From positions 1 to 64,000 of the forward strand of contig JAQBOZ010000024.1 in assembly GCA_028287785.1 (NCBI GenBank): DNA of 64,000 nucleotides. Direction: 5' to 3'. A program made the translations under genes and the position numbers. The first letter of the stretch is position 1. Every line of letters begins with the position of its first letter. This stretch comes from Chlorobiota bacterium (GTDB lineage: Bacteria; Bacteroidota; Ignavibacteria; OLB7). The notes beneath the pieces were generated by a model that worked only from the letters and a program-made list of their open reading frames with translations, was not told where the DNA came from and made no database searches. Shown here one piece after another: positions 19,501 through 28,270 of this stretch.

Positions 19501-20990
19501 CTGTCATCACCACGGCCGCGCTGGCGGGGCTGGGATTTCTTCCGATGATGCTGGCGCGCGGCGCCGGCGCGGAGGTGCAGCGTCCGCTGGCGACGGTCGT
19601 CATCGGCGGGCTTGTCACGTCGACATTTCTGACGCTTATCGTGCTGCCGGTCATTTTCGACTGGCTCGGCGGATCGATTTCAACGCGCGGCGAGCCGGAT
19701 GATGATGCGATCGAAATCGCAAATAAATCTCCCGATGCAGGCGGCCGGAAAAATTCAGCCGCGATCGCGACGATTATGTTCATCCTGGCGATGCTCCCCG
19801 GCGTTTCGATTTCAGTTTCGGCGCAGGAGCCGCTGACGCTGGAAAGAGTTCGGGAGCGCGCAATCGCTGTATCGCCGGAACTTCAGCGCGGAAACGCGGC
19901 GACCGCGCGCGAGCGGGCGTTGTGGAACGCGGAATCTCTTTTCCCGAGCCCCGAATTTTTTTATTCGGTCGATGAATCGCCGTCGGCGGCGCTGACCGGC
20001 GCTCCGACAACGTCGTTCGGCGTGTCGCAGACGCTGGAATTTCCAACGATCTACGCCGCGCGGAATCGCGTTGCCGATCATCGCGTCGCGCAGACGAACG
20101 CCGAGGCGGCGGCGATCAGGCGCGACCTTGAACGGCGCGCGGCGCTGGCGTTTCTCGATGTGACGGCCGCGCGCGATCTGCTCGATCTTTCCGACAGCGC
20201 CGTCGCCATCGCCGGGAGATTTTCAGCGGCGTCATCGCGACGCAAAGAGCTTGGCGATGCAAATGCGCTGGAGGCATTGCAGGCGTCCGTTGCGCTCGCC
20301 ACCGCGGAGCGACGGCGGGCACACGCGCGCGGAGAATCCGGGAAAGCGATTGCCCTGTTGCGAACGCTGATGCTCGCCTCGCCGAATGAAGAGATTTCAG
20401 TTTCATCAGCGCTTGCGCTTCAGCCGCTGGAAATTCCGCTCGCCGCATTGGAGGATCGCGCGCGGAGTCGGAGCCCGCAGCTTCTGGCCGCGACGTTCGC
20501 CGTCGATGCGGCGCGCGCGCAGGAGGATATCGTCGCCGCGCGGAAACTGCCGGACATCACGCTGGAATATTCCGCGCAGACCGTCGATGGAAACCGCGGA
20601 TTTTTCGGCGGCGCGCTCCGTCTCGGCCTGCCGCTCTGGCGATGGCTGGCCTCGGGCCCCGAGGATGCCGCCCGCGCCGAGATCGTGATGCGCGAAGCGG
20701 AGCGGGAGGAGACGGCGCGCTCCATCATGGCGTCGGTCCGATCGCTCTACGCGGAATATGACGCGGCCCGGCGCGTCGCGGAGGATTACCGGAATCGGAT
20801 TCTTCCGGGGGCGTCGGAGGCATATCGCATCGCACTGCGACTTCGCGAGGCGGGGGAGGCCAGCTATCTGGAAGTGCTTGCGGCGCAGACGGCGCTGATC
20901 GATACGCAGTCCGAATCGATCGAGTCGGTTCGCGAGGCCGAGCGGCTCCGTCTGGAGCTGGAGTATATCAGCGGGGAGGATATCCGATGA
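16590..20990 (+). CDS. czcA: heavy-metal RND efflux pump fused to TolC-like outer-membrane factor
   Basis: This protein of about 1466 residues joins two components of a CzcCBA/Cus-type exporter. Residues 1 to about 1030 are the inner-membrane HME-RND transporter. They carry LPIDAVPDITNNQVQI at the N-terminus, the DFGLLVDGSLIIVES proton-relay motif near residue 398, a second TM block and the C-terminal VVIGGLVTSTFLTLIVLP. After a linker and an internal hydrophobic segment (IATIMFILAMLPGVSISV), residues about 1079-1466 are an outer-membrane-factor domain with paired coiled-coil halves. RND pumps use the proton gradient to drive metal ions out across both membranes. I chose ATG 16590, where family members begin (MVNAIIAFSLRHR), not the upstream ATG. 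Fusions of this kind are known in Bacteroidota. Metal specificity (Cu/Ag or Co/Zn/Cd) is not assigned. Confidence 0.9.
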   Translation: MVNAIIAFSLRHRAAVVLGTLALVVGGIIAFLHLPIDAVPDITNNQVQILTSAPALSPLEIEQLVTFPIELALKSLPDQLELRSTSKAGISVVTVVFSDHVDTYFARQQVLEKLREAEEHLPPTVGRPELAPVSTGLGEIFRYVVRDTTGRLSPMDLRTVQDWIVRRQLLGTPGLAEVNSLGGYLKQFHVLVDPDALVSFGLTLRDVFDAVARSGGTAGGAYIESGPEQYSVRSVGSMTKLEDIENSVIRASAAGTPILVKHVAAIEIGPALRFGSASRDGEGEVVTGITMQLKGANARVVVNAVKERIEAIKSSLPPGVVVEPYYDRESLVDRTIATVTGNLAEGALLVIAVLLLFLANLRAGLILASVIPLSMMFAAIMMVVTGQSGNLMSLGAIDFGLLVDGSLIIVESCLRLVAGRLNRQEATAMSGAEMRNMVYSGAVEVIKSAKFGVFIIIIVYLPILTLQGIEGKFFRPMALTVSFALVGALILSITYVPMICSLVLKRNGRIRESPIILLLHRYYQPVLRRVLARRFIVLAVPLALLAAAVFGFTRLGGEFIPRLDEGDISISLVRLPSVSLTESQKITTRVERLLMKFPEVATIVSHTGRAEISTDPMGVELADVFVMLKPHDQWSSGRTKEELVEAMAKVIDSVPGVGAQFLQPIEMRMNELIAGVKGDVAVKVFGEDFSVLDPAAEKIMTIMRHTAGSADITADQTAGLPQLIVRPDRAAIARHGLSVEDINDVVTTAIGGKEAGEVFEGEKRFDIVVRYRPEARGTVETIRNILVSTPAGQRIPLSSVADVRLEEGPAQVSREGGSRFITVQSNVRDRDVRSFVEEIQKKIAAGVALPPGYSIAYGGQFENLQAASRRLMIVVPVSLLLIFLLLFQTFRSIRVAGIIFLCVPMAAIGGVGALMIAGLPFSISAGVGFIALFGIAVLNGIVMVAAIRKFQTEGLAMRESVLAGADERLRPVITTAALAGLGFLPMMLARGAGAEVQRPLATVVIGGLVTSTFLTLIVLPVIFDWLGGSISTRGEPDDDAIEIANKSPDAGGRKNSAAIATIMFILAMLPGVSISVSAQEPLTLERVRERAIAVSPELQRGNAATARERALWNAESLFPSPEFFYSVDESPSAALTGAPTTSFGVSQTLEFPTIYAARNRVADHRVAQTNAEAAAIRRDLERRAALAFLDVTAARDLLDLSDSAVAIAGRFSAASSRRKELGDANALEALQASVALATAERRRAHARGESGKAIALLRTLMLASPNEEISVSSALALQPLEIPLAALEDRARSRSPQLLAATFAVDAARAQEDIVAARKLPDITLEYSAQTVDGNRGFFGGALRLGLPLWRWLASGPEDAARAEIVMREAEREETARSIMASVRSLYAEYDAARRVAEDYRNRILPGASEAYRIALRLREAGEASYLEVLAAQTALIDTQSESIESVREAERLRLELEYISGEDIR

Positions 20991-22291
20991 TCCGCATCAA
21001 CAGCCGCCGTGATTTATCCTCAACCATTCAGGCAATATCATCCATGTCAGTTCATAGTCTCCAGCGTAATGGGCGGATGACGATGCCCGCCACCATTCTG
21101 TTTGTGCTCACAGGCATCGCGCTGGCCGGCTGCGGAGCCGATCCGCGTCCCGACGATCCGGCGCGGCACGCCGATACGCCGCATGCTCAGGAAAAAAAGC
21201 CGGCGAACGCCGAGCCCGAAGAATCCTCGGAAGAAACCGCCGAAGTCTCCATCACTCCCGCGATGATGAAGGAATCGGGGGTGACGGTCGGGAGCGTGAT
21301 GGAGGGGCCGGTCACCGCCGCGGTTTCCGCGCCCGGACGAGTGGTCCCGACGCAGAACGGGATAGCTCATGTGGGAACCGTGATCGCCGGCCGCATCACC
21401 CGGCTGTTTGTCTCCGAAGGCTCATCAGTTGGAAAGGGGGCGGCGCTGGCGGAGATCGAATCATTCGGCATCAGCGAGGTGAAGGGGGCATATCTTCGTG
21501 CCCGCGCGGAGACGGAGCGGACGGACGCGGCGCTCAAACGGAACACGAAATTATCGGGCGAGGGAATTGGAGCGGGGCGCGTGCTGGAGGAATCGCGCGC
21601 GGCGTATCGTCAGGCGGTCGCGGCGCAGAGCGAGGCTGAAACCAAACTCCGCGCGTTCGGGATCGATCCCGCGGACCTGCATGGATCGGCGGAGACGGCG
21701 CGCTCGTTCAGCTCCCGTATCGTGCTCCGCTCGCCGATTGCCGGTGTGATTTCCAGACGCGCCGTTGTGCTTGGGGAATTTATCGAGCCGAGCACCGATG
21801 TTTTCGAGGTGATGAACACCGGAACCATCTGGGTTGACGCGCAGGTTCAGCCGCAGAGCGCGTCGGAGCTTCGCATCGGTGGCGTTGGTTTTGCGGGAGA
21901 ACCGAACGGTGAGCCCCGCGCCGGGCGGATTATCTTTATCGCTCCATCGGTAGATCCCGCCACGCGAACCGTGACGGTGCGGATCGAGCTTTCCAATGCA
22001 GGAAATCGTTTCCGGCCGGAGACTTTCGTTACCGTGGAGTTCGAGACTTCCGTCACCGGCCTCGCGCTGACGGTTCCGGCGGAGGCGCTGGAGCAGGACG
22101 CCGATAAATTCTATCTCTACCGCGAGCGCGAGCCGAACATATTCGAGCGGGTGGAGGTGGAGCCCGGCCCGCGTACCGCGGGGAGCGCGGTGATCCGAAA
22201 CGGTGTGAAAAAGGGGGATAGAATTGCCACCGGGGGAATCTTCTATCTGAAATCGATCAGGCAGAAGGCAGAGCTGCAGGACGCGGATTAA
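20987..22291 (+). CDS. czcB: efflux RND periplasmic adaptor (CzcB/CusB-like) lipoprotein
   Basis: The 434-residue frame overlaps the pump gene by four bases (ATGA), so the two are translationally coupled. A signal segment with lipobox (FVLTGIALAGC) lies near residue 45. Internal ATGs at about 21044 and 21077 could be the real start, giving a shorter leader. The rest is a membrane-fusion protein: ISEGSS-type barrel-sandwich (VIAGRITRLFVSEGSSV), a helical hairpin (about 160-215), LRSPIAGVISRRAVVLGEFI, and a beta-barrel with GRIIFIAPSVDPATRTVTVR. It should bridge the RND pump and the fused outer-membrane part. The chemistry of the exported ion is not visible, though the gene set is typical of divalent metals. 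Confidence 0.9.
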   Translation: MIRINSRRDLSSTIQAISSMSVHSLQRNGRMTMPATILFVLTGIALAGCGADPRPDDPARHADTPHAQEKKPANAEPEESSEETAEVSITPAMMKESGVTVGSVMEGPVTAAVSAPGRVVPTQNGIAHVGTVIAGRITRLFVSEGSSVGKGAALAEIESFGISEVKGAYLRARAETERTDAALKRNTKLSGEGIGAGRVLEESRAAYRQAVAAQSEAETKLRAFGIDPADLHGSAETARSFSSRIVLRSPIAGVISRRAVVLGEFIEPSTDVFEVMNTGTIWVDAQVQPQSASELRIGGVGFAGEPNGEPRAGRIIFIAPSVDPATRTVTVRIELSNAGNRFRPETFVTVEFETSVTGLALTVPAEALEQDADKFYLYREREPNIFERVEVEPGPRTAGSAVIRNGVKKGDRIATGGIFYLKSIRQKAELQDAD

Positions 22292-22310
22292 TTCAGGGGA
22301 TTATGAACAG

Positions 22311-23237
22311 ATGGGACACGATCATAATCATTCACATGGGCACGGCCATTCGCATGGGCCGGCCACATATAATCGCGCGTTTGCGATCGGCGTCGGGCTG
22401 AACCTGGCTTTTGTCGGCGTCGAGGCATTCTATGGGATCATGGCGCATTCGGTGGCGCTGGTTGCCGATGCCGGCCATAATCTCAGCGATGTGCTCGGGC
22501 TGCTGCTGGCGTGGGGCGCAAGTTATCTGGCTCGCCGCCTCCCGACCGAGCGTCATACGTACGGGTTGCGCCGTTCATCGATCCTTGCCGCGCTTCTGAA
22601 CGCGGTGCTGCTGCTGGTCGCGGTTGGAGGAATTGCCTGGGAATCCCTCCGTCGCCTTGGCGATCCCGGCCCGGTTTCCGGCGGCATTGTGATGTGGGTG
22701 GCGGCTCTCGGCATCGTGGTGAACGGCGTTACGGCGCTCCTCTTCGCGAAAGGGCGAAAAGGGGATATCAATATCCGCGGGGCATTTCTCCACATGGCCG
22801 CCGATGCCGCGGTTTCGCTCGGCGTTGTGATTGCGGGATTTGCGATCAACGCCACCGGGCTGACATGGATCGATCCGGTGGTGAGCCTCGTCATCATCAC
22901 GGTGATCACGGCCGGAACCTGGGGACTGCTGCGGGAATCGTTCAACCTGGCGATGGACGCGGTGCCGGAGAGCATCGACCGTCGCAAGGTGGAGGAATAT
23001 CTGACCGGAATCGATGGCGTCATCGAAGTTCACGATCTCCATATCTGGGGGATGAGCACAACCGAGCCGGCGTTGACCGTGCATCTTGTCAAACCCGATG
23101 GCAACCATCCCGATGAATTTATCGCCTGCATCTGCGACGAGCTTCATCAGCGGTTCGGGATCGAGCATGCGACGATACAGATCGAACGGGGGGATGGTTC
23201 GCGGTTGTGCGAGCAGGCGCCGCACAATGTTGTATAG
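22311..23237 (+). CDS. czcD: cation diffusion facilitator (CzcD/ZitB-like) metal exporter
   Basis: A 308-residue CDF protein with six membrane segments. It opens with a His-rich metal-binding tail (MGHDHNHSHGHGHSHG). The tetrahedral transport site is formed by Asp/His pairs: DAGHNLSD in the second segment and HMAADAAVS in the fifth. The cytoplasmic C-terminal domain has VHDLHIWGMSTTEPALTVH, typical of zinc-regulated dimers. Such carriers exchange cytosolic Zn2+, Cd2+ or Co2+ for protons. It follows the adaptor gene by 19 bases, so it is part of the same operon and would feed the periplasmic step of the RND pump. Confidence 0.95.
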   Translation: MGHDHNHSHGHGHSHGPATYNRAFAIGVGLNLAFVGVEAFYGIMAHSVALVADAGHNLSDVLGLLLAWGASYLARRLPTERHTYGLRRSSILAALLNAVLLLVAVGGIAWESLRRLGDPGPVSGGIVMWVAALGIVVNGVTALLFAKGRKGDINIRGAFLHMAADAAVSLGVVIAGFAINATGLTWIDPVVSLVIITVITAGTWGLLRESFNLAMDAVPESIDRRKVEEYLTGIDGVIEVHDLHIWGMSTTEPALTVHLVKPDGNHPDEFIACICDELHQRFGIEHATIQIERGDGSRLCEQAPHNVV

Positions 23238-23287
23238 CCTGCAAACCCTTGAACAACGTCATCTGCGGCGTTGGCCTTCACCGTCTG

Positions 23288-23345
23288 CTCATTGCGGCGT
23301 CCGAGGGGACGCCTCAATCGCTCAGGTTCGGCCGCCTTGCATCCG
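23288..23345. repeat. dispersed hairpin repeat, family B (copy 1)
   Basis: The element starts CTCATTGCGGCGTCCGAGG, has a GGCGTCC/GGACGCC stem and ends with GGCCGCCTTGCATC. A related element lies at 52398-52449, where the stem is GGCATTC/GGATGCC. Both arms changed together, which supports a folded repeat. Confidence 0.7.
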
Positions 23346-23373
23346 TTTCCCACTCTGCGCGCGAAAAAAACAT

Positions 23374-23790
23374 TCAATTGCCCATCGGAAACGCAAATTT
23401 ATGGAGTGTCACCGTTGTGCGACTCGATTGAAGAGCGATGACTGAAGGATCATCGGGCGAGACGAGCAGGTTGAACCGGCCGTTGAAATATGGATTTTTC
23501 GACTTCATCGTCACGACTGTGCGATCGTCCTCGGAAAATATTTCCCATGTGCCGCGCGTATCGTCGACGGTCTGGGAGCCCGGCACATCGCACGTTCCAT
23601 CGGCGTTGAGAATAATCGAATTAATGTAGAATGTGCCGATGGAAATATCCTTTCCATCCTGCGTGATGCTTTTGATCGCCCACATTCCCTCCAGCGGTTT
23701 CCGCGCGACGTTCGAGCAGGCGCCGAGAAAAATTCCCGCGCCCGCGATGAACATCATCGCAAGCAACTGGCGGATCGTTGAAGGATTCAC
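23374..23790 (-). CDS. lipocalin-like lipoprotein
   Basis: A 138-residue protein with a GTG start, a signal segment and lipobox (MMFIAGAGIFLGAC). The mature part is a short beta-rich domain: LEGMWAIKSITQDGKDISIG, LNADGTCDVPG and RGTWEIFSEDDRTVV. This resembles the lipocalin-like/META-type stress proteins, where W-x-x and G-T-W mark strands of a small barrel. It should sit in the periplasm on a lipid anchor. It lies 65 bases after the next gene upstream on the same strand, so the two may be co-transcribed. Function not known. Confidence 0.7.
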   Translation of the reverse strand: MNPSTIRQLLAMMFIAGAGIFLGACSNVARKPLEGMWAIKSITQDGKDISIGTFYINSIILNADGTCDVPGSQTVDDTRGTWEIFSEDDRTVVTMKSKNPYFNGRFNLLVSPDDPSVIALQSSRTTVTLHKFAFPMGN

Positions 23791-23855
23791 AGTCGGGATT
23801 TTCCCATGAGATTATTGAATGCGCCGGGCGGATACGGCTTCCATATCTCCACCGA

Positions 23856-24518
23856 TTATGGTTTCGCTTCCTGTTTCGCGATCAGCGCCTCCATCAGCGT
23901 CATCGCGGCCGATATGACCGGACCACCCATCCCGTCGGTTGCCAGCAATGCAAACGGCGCCTGCCCGAAATAGAGCCCGCCCGGCGCGAGCATGTTGATT
24001 CTCACATCGCCGTTCGCCGGCGCGGGCGGTCGCGGGTCGGTCCACGGGCCGATGTTGTTCGCCACCTGCTGGCCTGCGGCAATCAGCGCATCGATTGCGG
24101 AATCGAGCGAGCCATCCGGGGCTTCCCAGACCACGCCCGATCCGCTGTAATTGTAATATCTGGCGGAATGATCGGCGTATGCCGCCACCAGATCGGTTCC
24201 CCCTTCCAGTCCCACCTCCACCACGACGCCAAGAACGTTGCCCGCAATCGATTCCGACGGCTGCACTTCCAGTCCGCGGAGCGCGTGCCATGCTGTCAGC
24301 AGATGTCTGGTTTCGATATCGGTCCGGCCGGCGATGTTCTTCAACAGCTCAATCGCCCCGTTTCGTTTTCCATCCCTGATTGCATGTTCCGCATCGGCGA
24401 ACAGGTTCCACGGGTCCGATGTGGAATTGTTTGCGATCCATGAATCGATCGGCATATCGCCGAACAGCGTATCGCGTATATCGGTCGGCGCGGCTTTTTT
24501 CTTCAGGAAATTAAACAT
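23856..24518 (-). CDS. conserved hypothetical cytoplasmic protein
   Basis: The 220-residue product begins MFNFLKKKAAPTDIRDTLFG. It has an N-terminal helical half (DAEHAIRDGKRNGAIELLKN, then a leucine-rich helix) and a C-terminal alpha/beta half with VWEAPDGSLDSAIDALIAAG and INMLAPGGLYFGQAPF. It has no signal peptide or membrane segment. The order reminds me of uncharacterised proteins of similar length found widely in bacteria, but I cannot name the family. ATG 24518 is preferred to the TTG six bases earlier. It is probably transcribed with the downstream lipoprotein gene. Confidence 0.6.
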   Translation of the reverse strand: MFNFLKKKAAPTDIRDTLFGDMPIDSWIANNSTSDPWNLFADAEHAIRDGKRNGAIELLKNIAGRTDIETRHLLTAWHALRGLEVQPSESIAGNVLGVVVEVGLEGGTDLVAAYADHSARYYNYSGSGVVWEAPDGSLDSAIDALIAAGQQVANNIGPWTDPRPPAPANGDVRINMLAPGGLYFGQAPFALLATDGMGGPVISAAMTLMEALIAKQEAKP

Positions 24519-24848
24519 GGGCAATCGTTATCGCTTGAAATTCCCGGCGTCTGAAATGGCGGAAGCATTCGCCCTCAATTCCACGCCGTTGTGACAATGC
24601 GGCAAGTATACGGCCTCTCTTGAGCCCCTCCAAAAAACGCGCGGAAATGGCCCCGGAGCGTCGATTCGGATCTGCGAACTATTGATAGATCGTTCCTGAA
24701 TGCGTAGTTTATTTTTCTCTTAACCGGGCTCATGGTTTTATCTGTTCAACGGCATTATCACGTGGAAGCACGGGGATGATCCATCGGCTCGTAACGAACC
24801 ATTCAACCACTCCGCCGGAACCACGGCGGCATAATCTGGAGACCATCG

Positions 24849-25283
24849 ATGAATTCAAACCGGCTCGCGCAGATCGCCTATACATTGCTCCGCATCGCGG
24901 CGGGGGTGATGTTTCTTCAGGCGGGAGGGAGGATACTCTTCGGATGGTTTGGCGGAATGCCAGGGGGAGCAAGCCTCAATCTGCTGTCCCAAGTTGGCAT
25001 TGGCGGGATTCTGGAATTCTTCGGCGGCATTGCGATTGTCCTTGGCCTCTGCACGCGGCCGGTCGCGTTCATTCTCTCCGGCGAAATGGCCGTCGCGTAC
25101 TGGCAGTTTCATGCGCTCGGCAAGGAGAGCCCAGGGCTGTGGCCGATTCAGAATCATGGCGAGCCTGCTGTTCTTTTCTGTTTTATTTTTCTCTATATGG
25201 CGGCATACGGCGGCGGCGAGTGGAGCCTGGATGCGATGCTCCGTCGCAAAAGCGCAACCAGCACGGACCCGGCGAAGCGCTGA
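24849..25283 (+). CDS. DoxX family membrane protein
   Basis: A 144-residue protein with four hydrophobic segments, opening with AYTLLRIAAGVMFLQAGGRI and followed by GGILEFFGGIAIVLGLCTRP and AVLFCFIFLYMAAYGGGEWSLD. This is the DoxX signature: an early Arg-x-x-x-G-x-x-F-x-x-x-G, a central F-x-G-x-L, and a final GGG-x-WSLD. DoxX relatives are small membrane subunits tied to quinone chemistry or oxidative-stress complexes in some species. The exact partner is unknown here. It precedes the VOC-family gene by 128 bases. Confidence 0.85.
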   Translation: MNSNRLAQIAYTLLRIAAGVMFLQAGGRILFGWFGGMPGGASLNLLSQVGIGGILEFFGGIAIVLGLCTRPVAFILSGEMAVAYWQFHALGKESPGLWPIQNHGEPAVLFCFIFLYMAAYGGGEWSLDAMLRRKSATSTDPAKR

Positions 25284-25411
25284 TCCACCCCGATTTCCGG
25301 GCGTGCTTGTAACGATATTCGGAAGTGGCACTTGCATTGCGGCCCGATCGGGAACTATTCGCCGGATTTTTTCGGCATGAGTGGAACGCACTATCAATCT
25401 GGGAGATCGCA

Positions 25412-25792
25412 ATGCTGGAGAACAGGGACGCGCACGCGAACCTCGCGGTGAAGAATCTCGATGCCGCCAGGAAATTCTACGAGGAGACGCTTGGCCTGAA
25501 GCCGGTCGGTCAGGAGGGGGAGGAGCTGGTTGCCTACAGGAGCGGCAACTCCACGTTCAATGTCTACCGTTCGGAGTACGCCGGCAGCAACAAGGCCACG
25601 GCGGTGACGTGGGCGGTGGGGGATGATATTGAAAATGTCGTCCGCGAGCTGAAGGAAAAGGGGGTTGCGTTCGAGCATTACGACATGCCGAACATGAAGC
25701 TCGAAGGGGATATCCACGTCACCGGCCCGATGAAGGTGGCGTGGTTCAAGGACCCGGACGGAAATATTCTCAACATCATCAACGGTAAATGA
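25412..25792 (+). CDS. VOC (glyoxalase/bleomycin resistance) family protein
   Basis: The 126-residue product has the two beta-alpha-beta-beta-beta modules of vicinal oxygen chelate proteins. The first is NLAVKNLDAARKFYEETLGL, with VGQEGEELVAYRSGN and a strand-rich tail. The second ends with KVAWFKDPDGNILNIIN, where the Glu or Asn metal ligand is usually found. ATG 25412 has GGGAG six bases before it. Members act on or bind small electrophiles; the substrate is not predictable. An attached terminator lies at 25797. Confidence 0.85.
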   Translation: MLENRDAHANLAVKNLDAARKFYEETLGLKPVGQEGEELVAYRSGNSTFNVYRSEYAGSNKATAVTWAVGDDIENVVRELKEKGVAFEHYDMPNMKLEGDIHVTGPMKVAWFKDPDGNILNIINGK

Positions 25793-25796
25793 GTCG

Positions 25797-25858
25797 TGCC
25801 GGAGATGAACCCTGCCCTGTTTATCAACATCGGCGGTGTTTATCTCCGGCAAGGTTTT
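25797..25858 (+). terminator. terminator after the VOC gene
   Basis: TGCCGGAGAT and ATCTCCGGCA form a perfect ten-pair stem around a 35-base loop, followed by AGGTTTTTC. Confidence 0.5.
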
Positions 25859-25937
25859 TCGGAATAATCACCATCAGAATAATCTCCGCTCGTCGCATCG
25901 ATTATCCGCTATAATATTCCAGCGCATCAGCTCCTGT

Positions 25938-27323
25938 TTACTCGCTCTTCTTCGGATCACGCTTCATATACTCGTCAGGAAATGAATCGGTCCACTGATC
26001 GTAAACATTATCGATGGAATCGAGGGGCATCACGGTTGGTATACGCGAGCGGAGAAACGGGCCGGCAACCCCGGCGTCCCACGGGGAATGAGGGGGAGGT
26101 GGGGGGGCACCAACCTGGGAGGGACTTGCAAAACCATGCGTGGGATACCGGAAAAAATAATAATCCTCGAACCCCCTGGAGGTTCTCCGTGTGCGAATCG
26201 CCATCAGCTCGATACTATCCTGACGATATCCCGGCTCATTATCTCCGGCAAGCCGGTGCACAAGATCGCTCTCGGCAAGCAACTTCTGCGTGAGATATTT
26301 TCCGGGAAAAAGATCGAGTCGCTTCAATCCCGCCAGAACCGTATACAGCACCCAGCGCGTCTGAGCGTCCCGCGCCGCCAGTTCATATTCCGCCGGCCGC
26401 GCCACGATCGTATGGCGCAGCAGTGAGCCAATCGCGAGAACATTCAGATATGGATCGGAATACGCGCGCGCGGTCTGAAGCTCCTTCATTGCCTCATCGC
26501 CGGGAATATATCCGAGCATATCGATAAGGAGCGTCATATTTTTACGCAGGCGCGAATAATTATATTCGTATAGCCACTCCGTTCCATCAGCCCGTTGGGC
26601 CGGTCCCACCAGCGCCGCATACCGTTGCGCTGCGGAGATGATTACCGGCGTCAGCCGTGTCATCGCAGAGCTGGACAATGCGTGGTTGCGGAGATAGCCG
26701 CGCGTCAGCGTATACATATCCTGTTCGAAATCCATGATCATATCGCGCTGATCATCGTTCTTTTCCCCCAGATCCATCGCTGCCCTTCCCTCGACCTCGA
26801 TAATGAGATCGATCGCCGTCGCCATCGATTCCTCGTTGTCAATTCTGCCGAGCAGATTGATCGCCGCCCGCTGTGCGTGCAGCGATGAATATGATCCAAA
26901 GAGCCGCCGGATAATCGGAACAAATTCGGGTTGCGGTTTCCTTGCAGCCGTGATGATCAGATTTGATTCTGTATCTCCCCATCGCGGATAATCGGGCGCG
27001 GGAAATGACGTGGCGGCTGCTTCCAGCGCTTCCACTGCCTCCTCCGGCGTGAGAAGGTGCATGCTCAGCTTGACAAGCTGCTTATAGGCCGAGTCCCGAA
27101 CTTCCCTCTCCTTCGAGCGGAACTGCTCGATGACCGGCGTCAGGCGCGACGAAGTTTTCTGGCAGATTGCGAGCGCCGGAATCAGCAGGAAAAATATTAA
27201 CAGAAGCGGCGTGCGGTATGCGCGGAAAATATTCGCCGATCCCGAACTGAAACGGCGCGATGGAAGCGGTAGGATATTTGCAAGTTTCATGGGGGAGAAT
27301 ATAGGGGGGGCCGGCCGTTTCAT
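25938..27323 (-). CDS. secreted HEAT-like repeat protein
   Basis: The 461-residue product has a long positive N-region and a hydrophobic export segment (PLLLIFFLLIPALAICQ). The body is almost wholly alpha-helical and has pairs of helices such as FRSKEREVRDSAYKQLVKL and EEAVEALEAAATSFPAP, like HEAT/Armadillo-type repeats. A Pro-rich loop (VGAPPPPPHSPW) comes before the charged end. The start is one base after the stop of the upstream barrel gene (ATG 27323), which suggests coupling; ATG 27290 is an alternative. I recognise no enzyme motif. A periplasmic scaffold role is possible. Confidence 0.65.
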   Translation of the reverse strand: MKRPAPPIFSPMKLANILPLPSRRFSSGSANIFRAYRTPLLLIFFLLIPALAICQKTSSRLTPVIEQFRSKEREVRDSAYKQLVKLSMHLLTPEEAVEALEAAATSFPAPDYPRWGDTESNLIITAARKPQPEFVPIIRRLFGSYSSLHAQRAAINLLGRIDNEESMATAIDLIIEVEGRAAMDLGEKNDDQRDMIMDFEQDMYTLTRGYLRNHALSSSAMTRLTPVIISAAQRYAALVGPAQRADGTEWLYEYNYSRLRKNMTLLIDMLGYIPGDEAMKELQTARAYSDPYLNVLAIGSLLRHTIVARPAEYELAARDAQTRWVLYTVLAGLKRLDLFPGKYLTQKLLAESDLVHRLAGDNEPGYRQDSIELMAIRTRRTSRGFEDYYFFRYPTHGFASPSQVGAPPPPPHSPWDAGVAGPFLRSRIPTVMPLDSIDNVYDQWTDSFPDEYMKRDPKKSE

Positions 27324-27324
27324 C

Positions 27325-28270
27325 TTAATGCAGTTCCGGCGTTCCGAAGCTGAGCGTCACCCCCGCCTCCGGCCCCTGGAATGAACGCTTCATCAGCGAA
27401 ACCCCGAGGTCCGGCCGCAGCCAGAACCCGTTGCCGATCCGCAGAAGCCCGCCAAGCTCCAGCCGATAATCGGGCGTGAGAATATTCGTTGCCACCATCC
27501 GCGCTCCGGCGAACAGCCGTTCCGATGCCGTTCCATAGAACGACCGAAGCGTGAGCGAGCCCTGGCGCTGATAGCGCGTATCCCCCTCGGCGAATCCCGT
27601 CCAGCCCGAGGCGCCGAATTGAATCTGGCCGCTTGTGCCGGGCAACGGAAAACCGGCGCTCAGAAATCCATTGTACCGGCTCACCGCGAACGCGATTTCT
27701 CCCCCGGAATTCCGCGCGCTGCCGTACACCGCGCCAAATGTGATCTCCACCACCGAGCGGTTCCAGAGAACTTCCTTCATCGCCGCGCGAAGGCTGTCGA
27801 TATTCGGCCGCCCAGCGGAGAAGCGTTCGTTGAAAGAGGCTGTCCGCGCGCAGGTCCGCGTCATCATGGAGCATCCAGCGGACGCCGAGCGCGGCGCGCA
27901 TCGTCCCGCCATCATTTGTCTCCGCCGCAACGGATATTCTCGTCCGCAGCAGCACGCGGATCAGCCGTCCGCTCGGATATTCCGAAAGATCGACCGCATC
28001 GCCGATCAGCAGCGGCGCGAACTCCGCCCCCATGCTCAATCGCGGCGCTCCGTTGTTCCAGACGTTGCGCGCCGCGAACGTCGCGTTCCGCACAGTCGAT
28101 GGCTCCATAAAAAGCGGTCCCTGTTCGGAGCCGACCGCGATCTGTGCCGCCGGCATCGGGACCGGATAATCGGCGTTTCCCTCGCGGATATCGAGCGCCG
28201 GCTGCGCGTGGATCGCGATTGCAGGCAACGCGATGGCGAGTGCGACCGCTGAACATCTGAATCGCTTCAT
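27325..28270 (-). pseudogene. frameshifted outer-membrane beta-barrel gene
   Basis: From ATG 28270 the frame gives a signal peptide (CSAVALAIALPAIAIHAQ) and then barrel-like strands to GVRWMLHDDADLRADSLF near 27840. After that the frame becomes Arg-rich nonsense. The neighbouring minus frame takes over and gives NERFSAGRPNIDSLRAAM, VEITFGAVYGSARNSGGEI, LSAGFPLPGTSGQIQFGASG and a typical C-terminal strand, PEAGVTLSFGTPELH. One base gained or lost around 27830-27845 explains this. The intact parent would be about 314 residues. Either the gene is broken or the assembly has an error. It is followed immediately by the HEAT-like gene. Confidence 0.7.
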
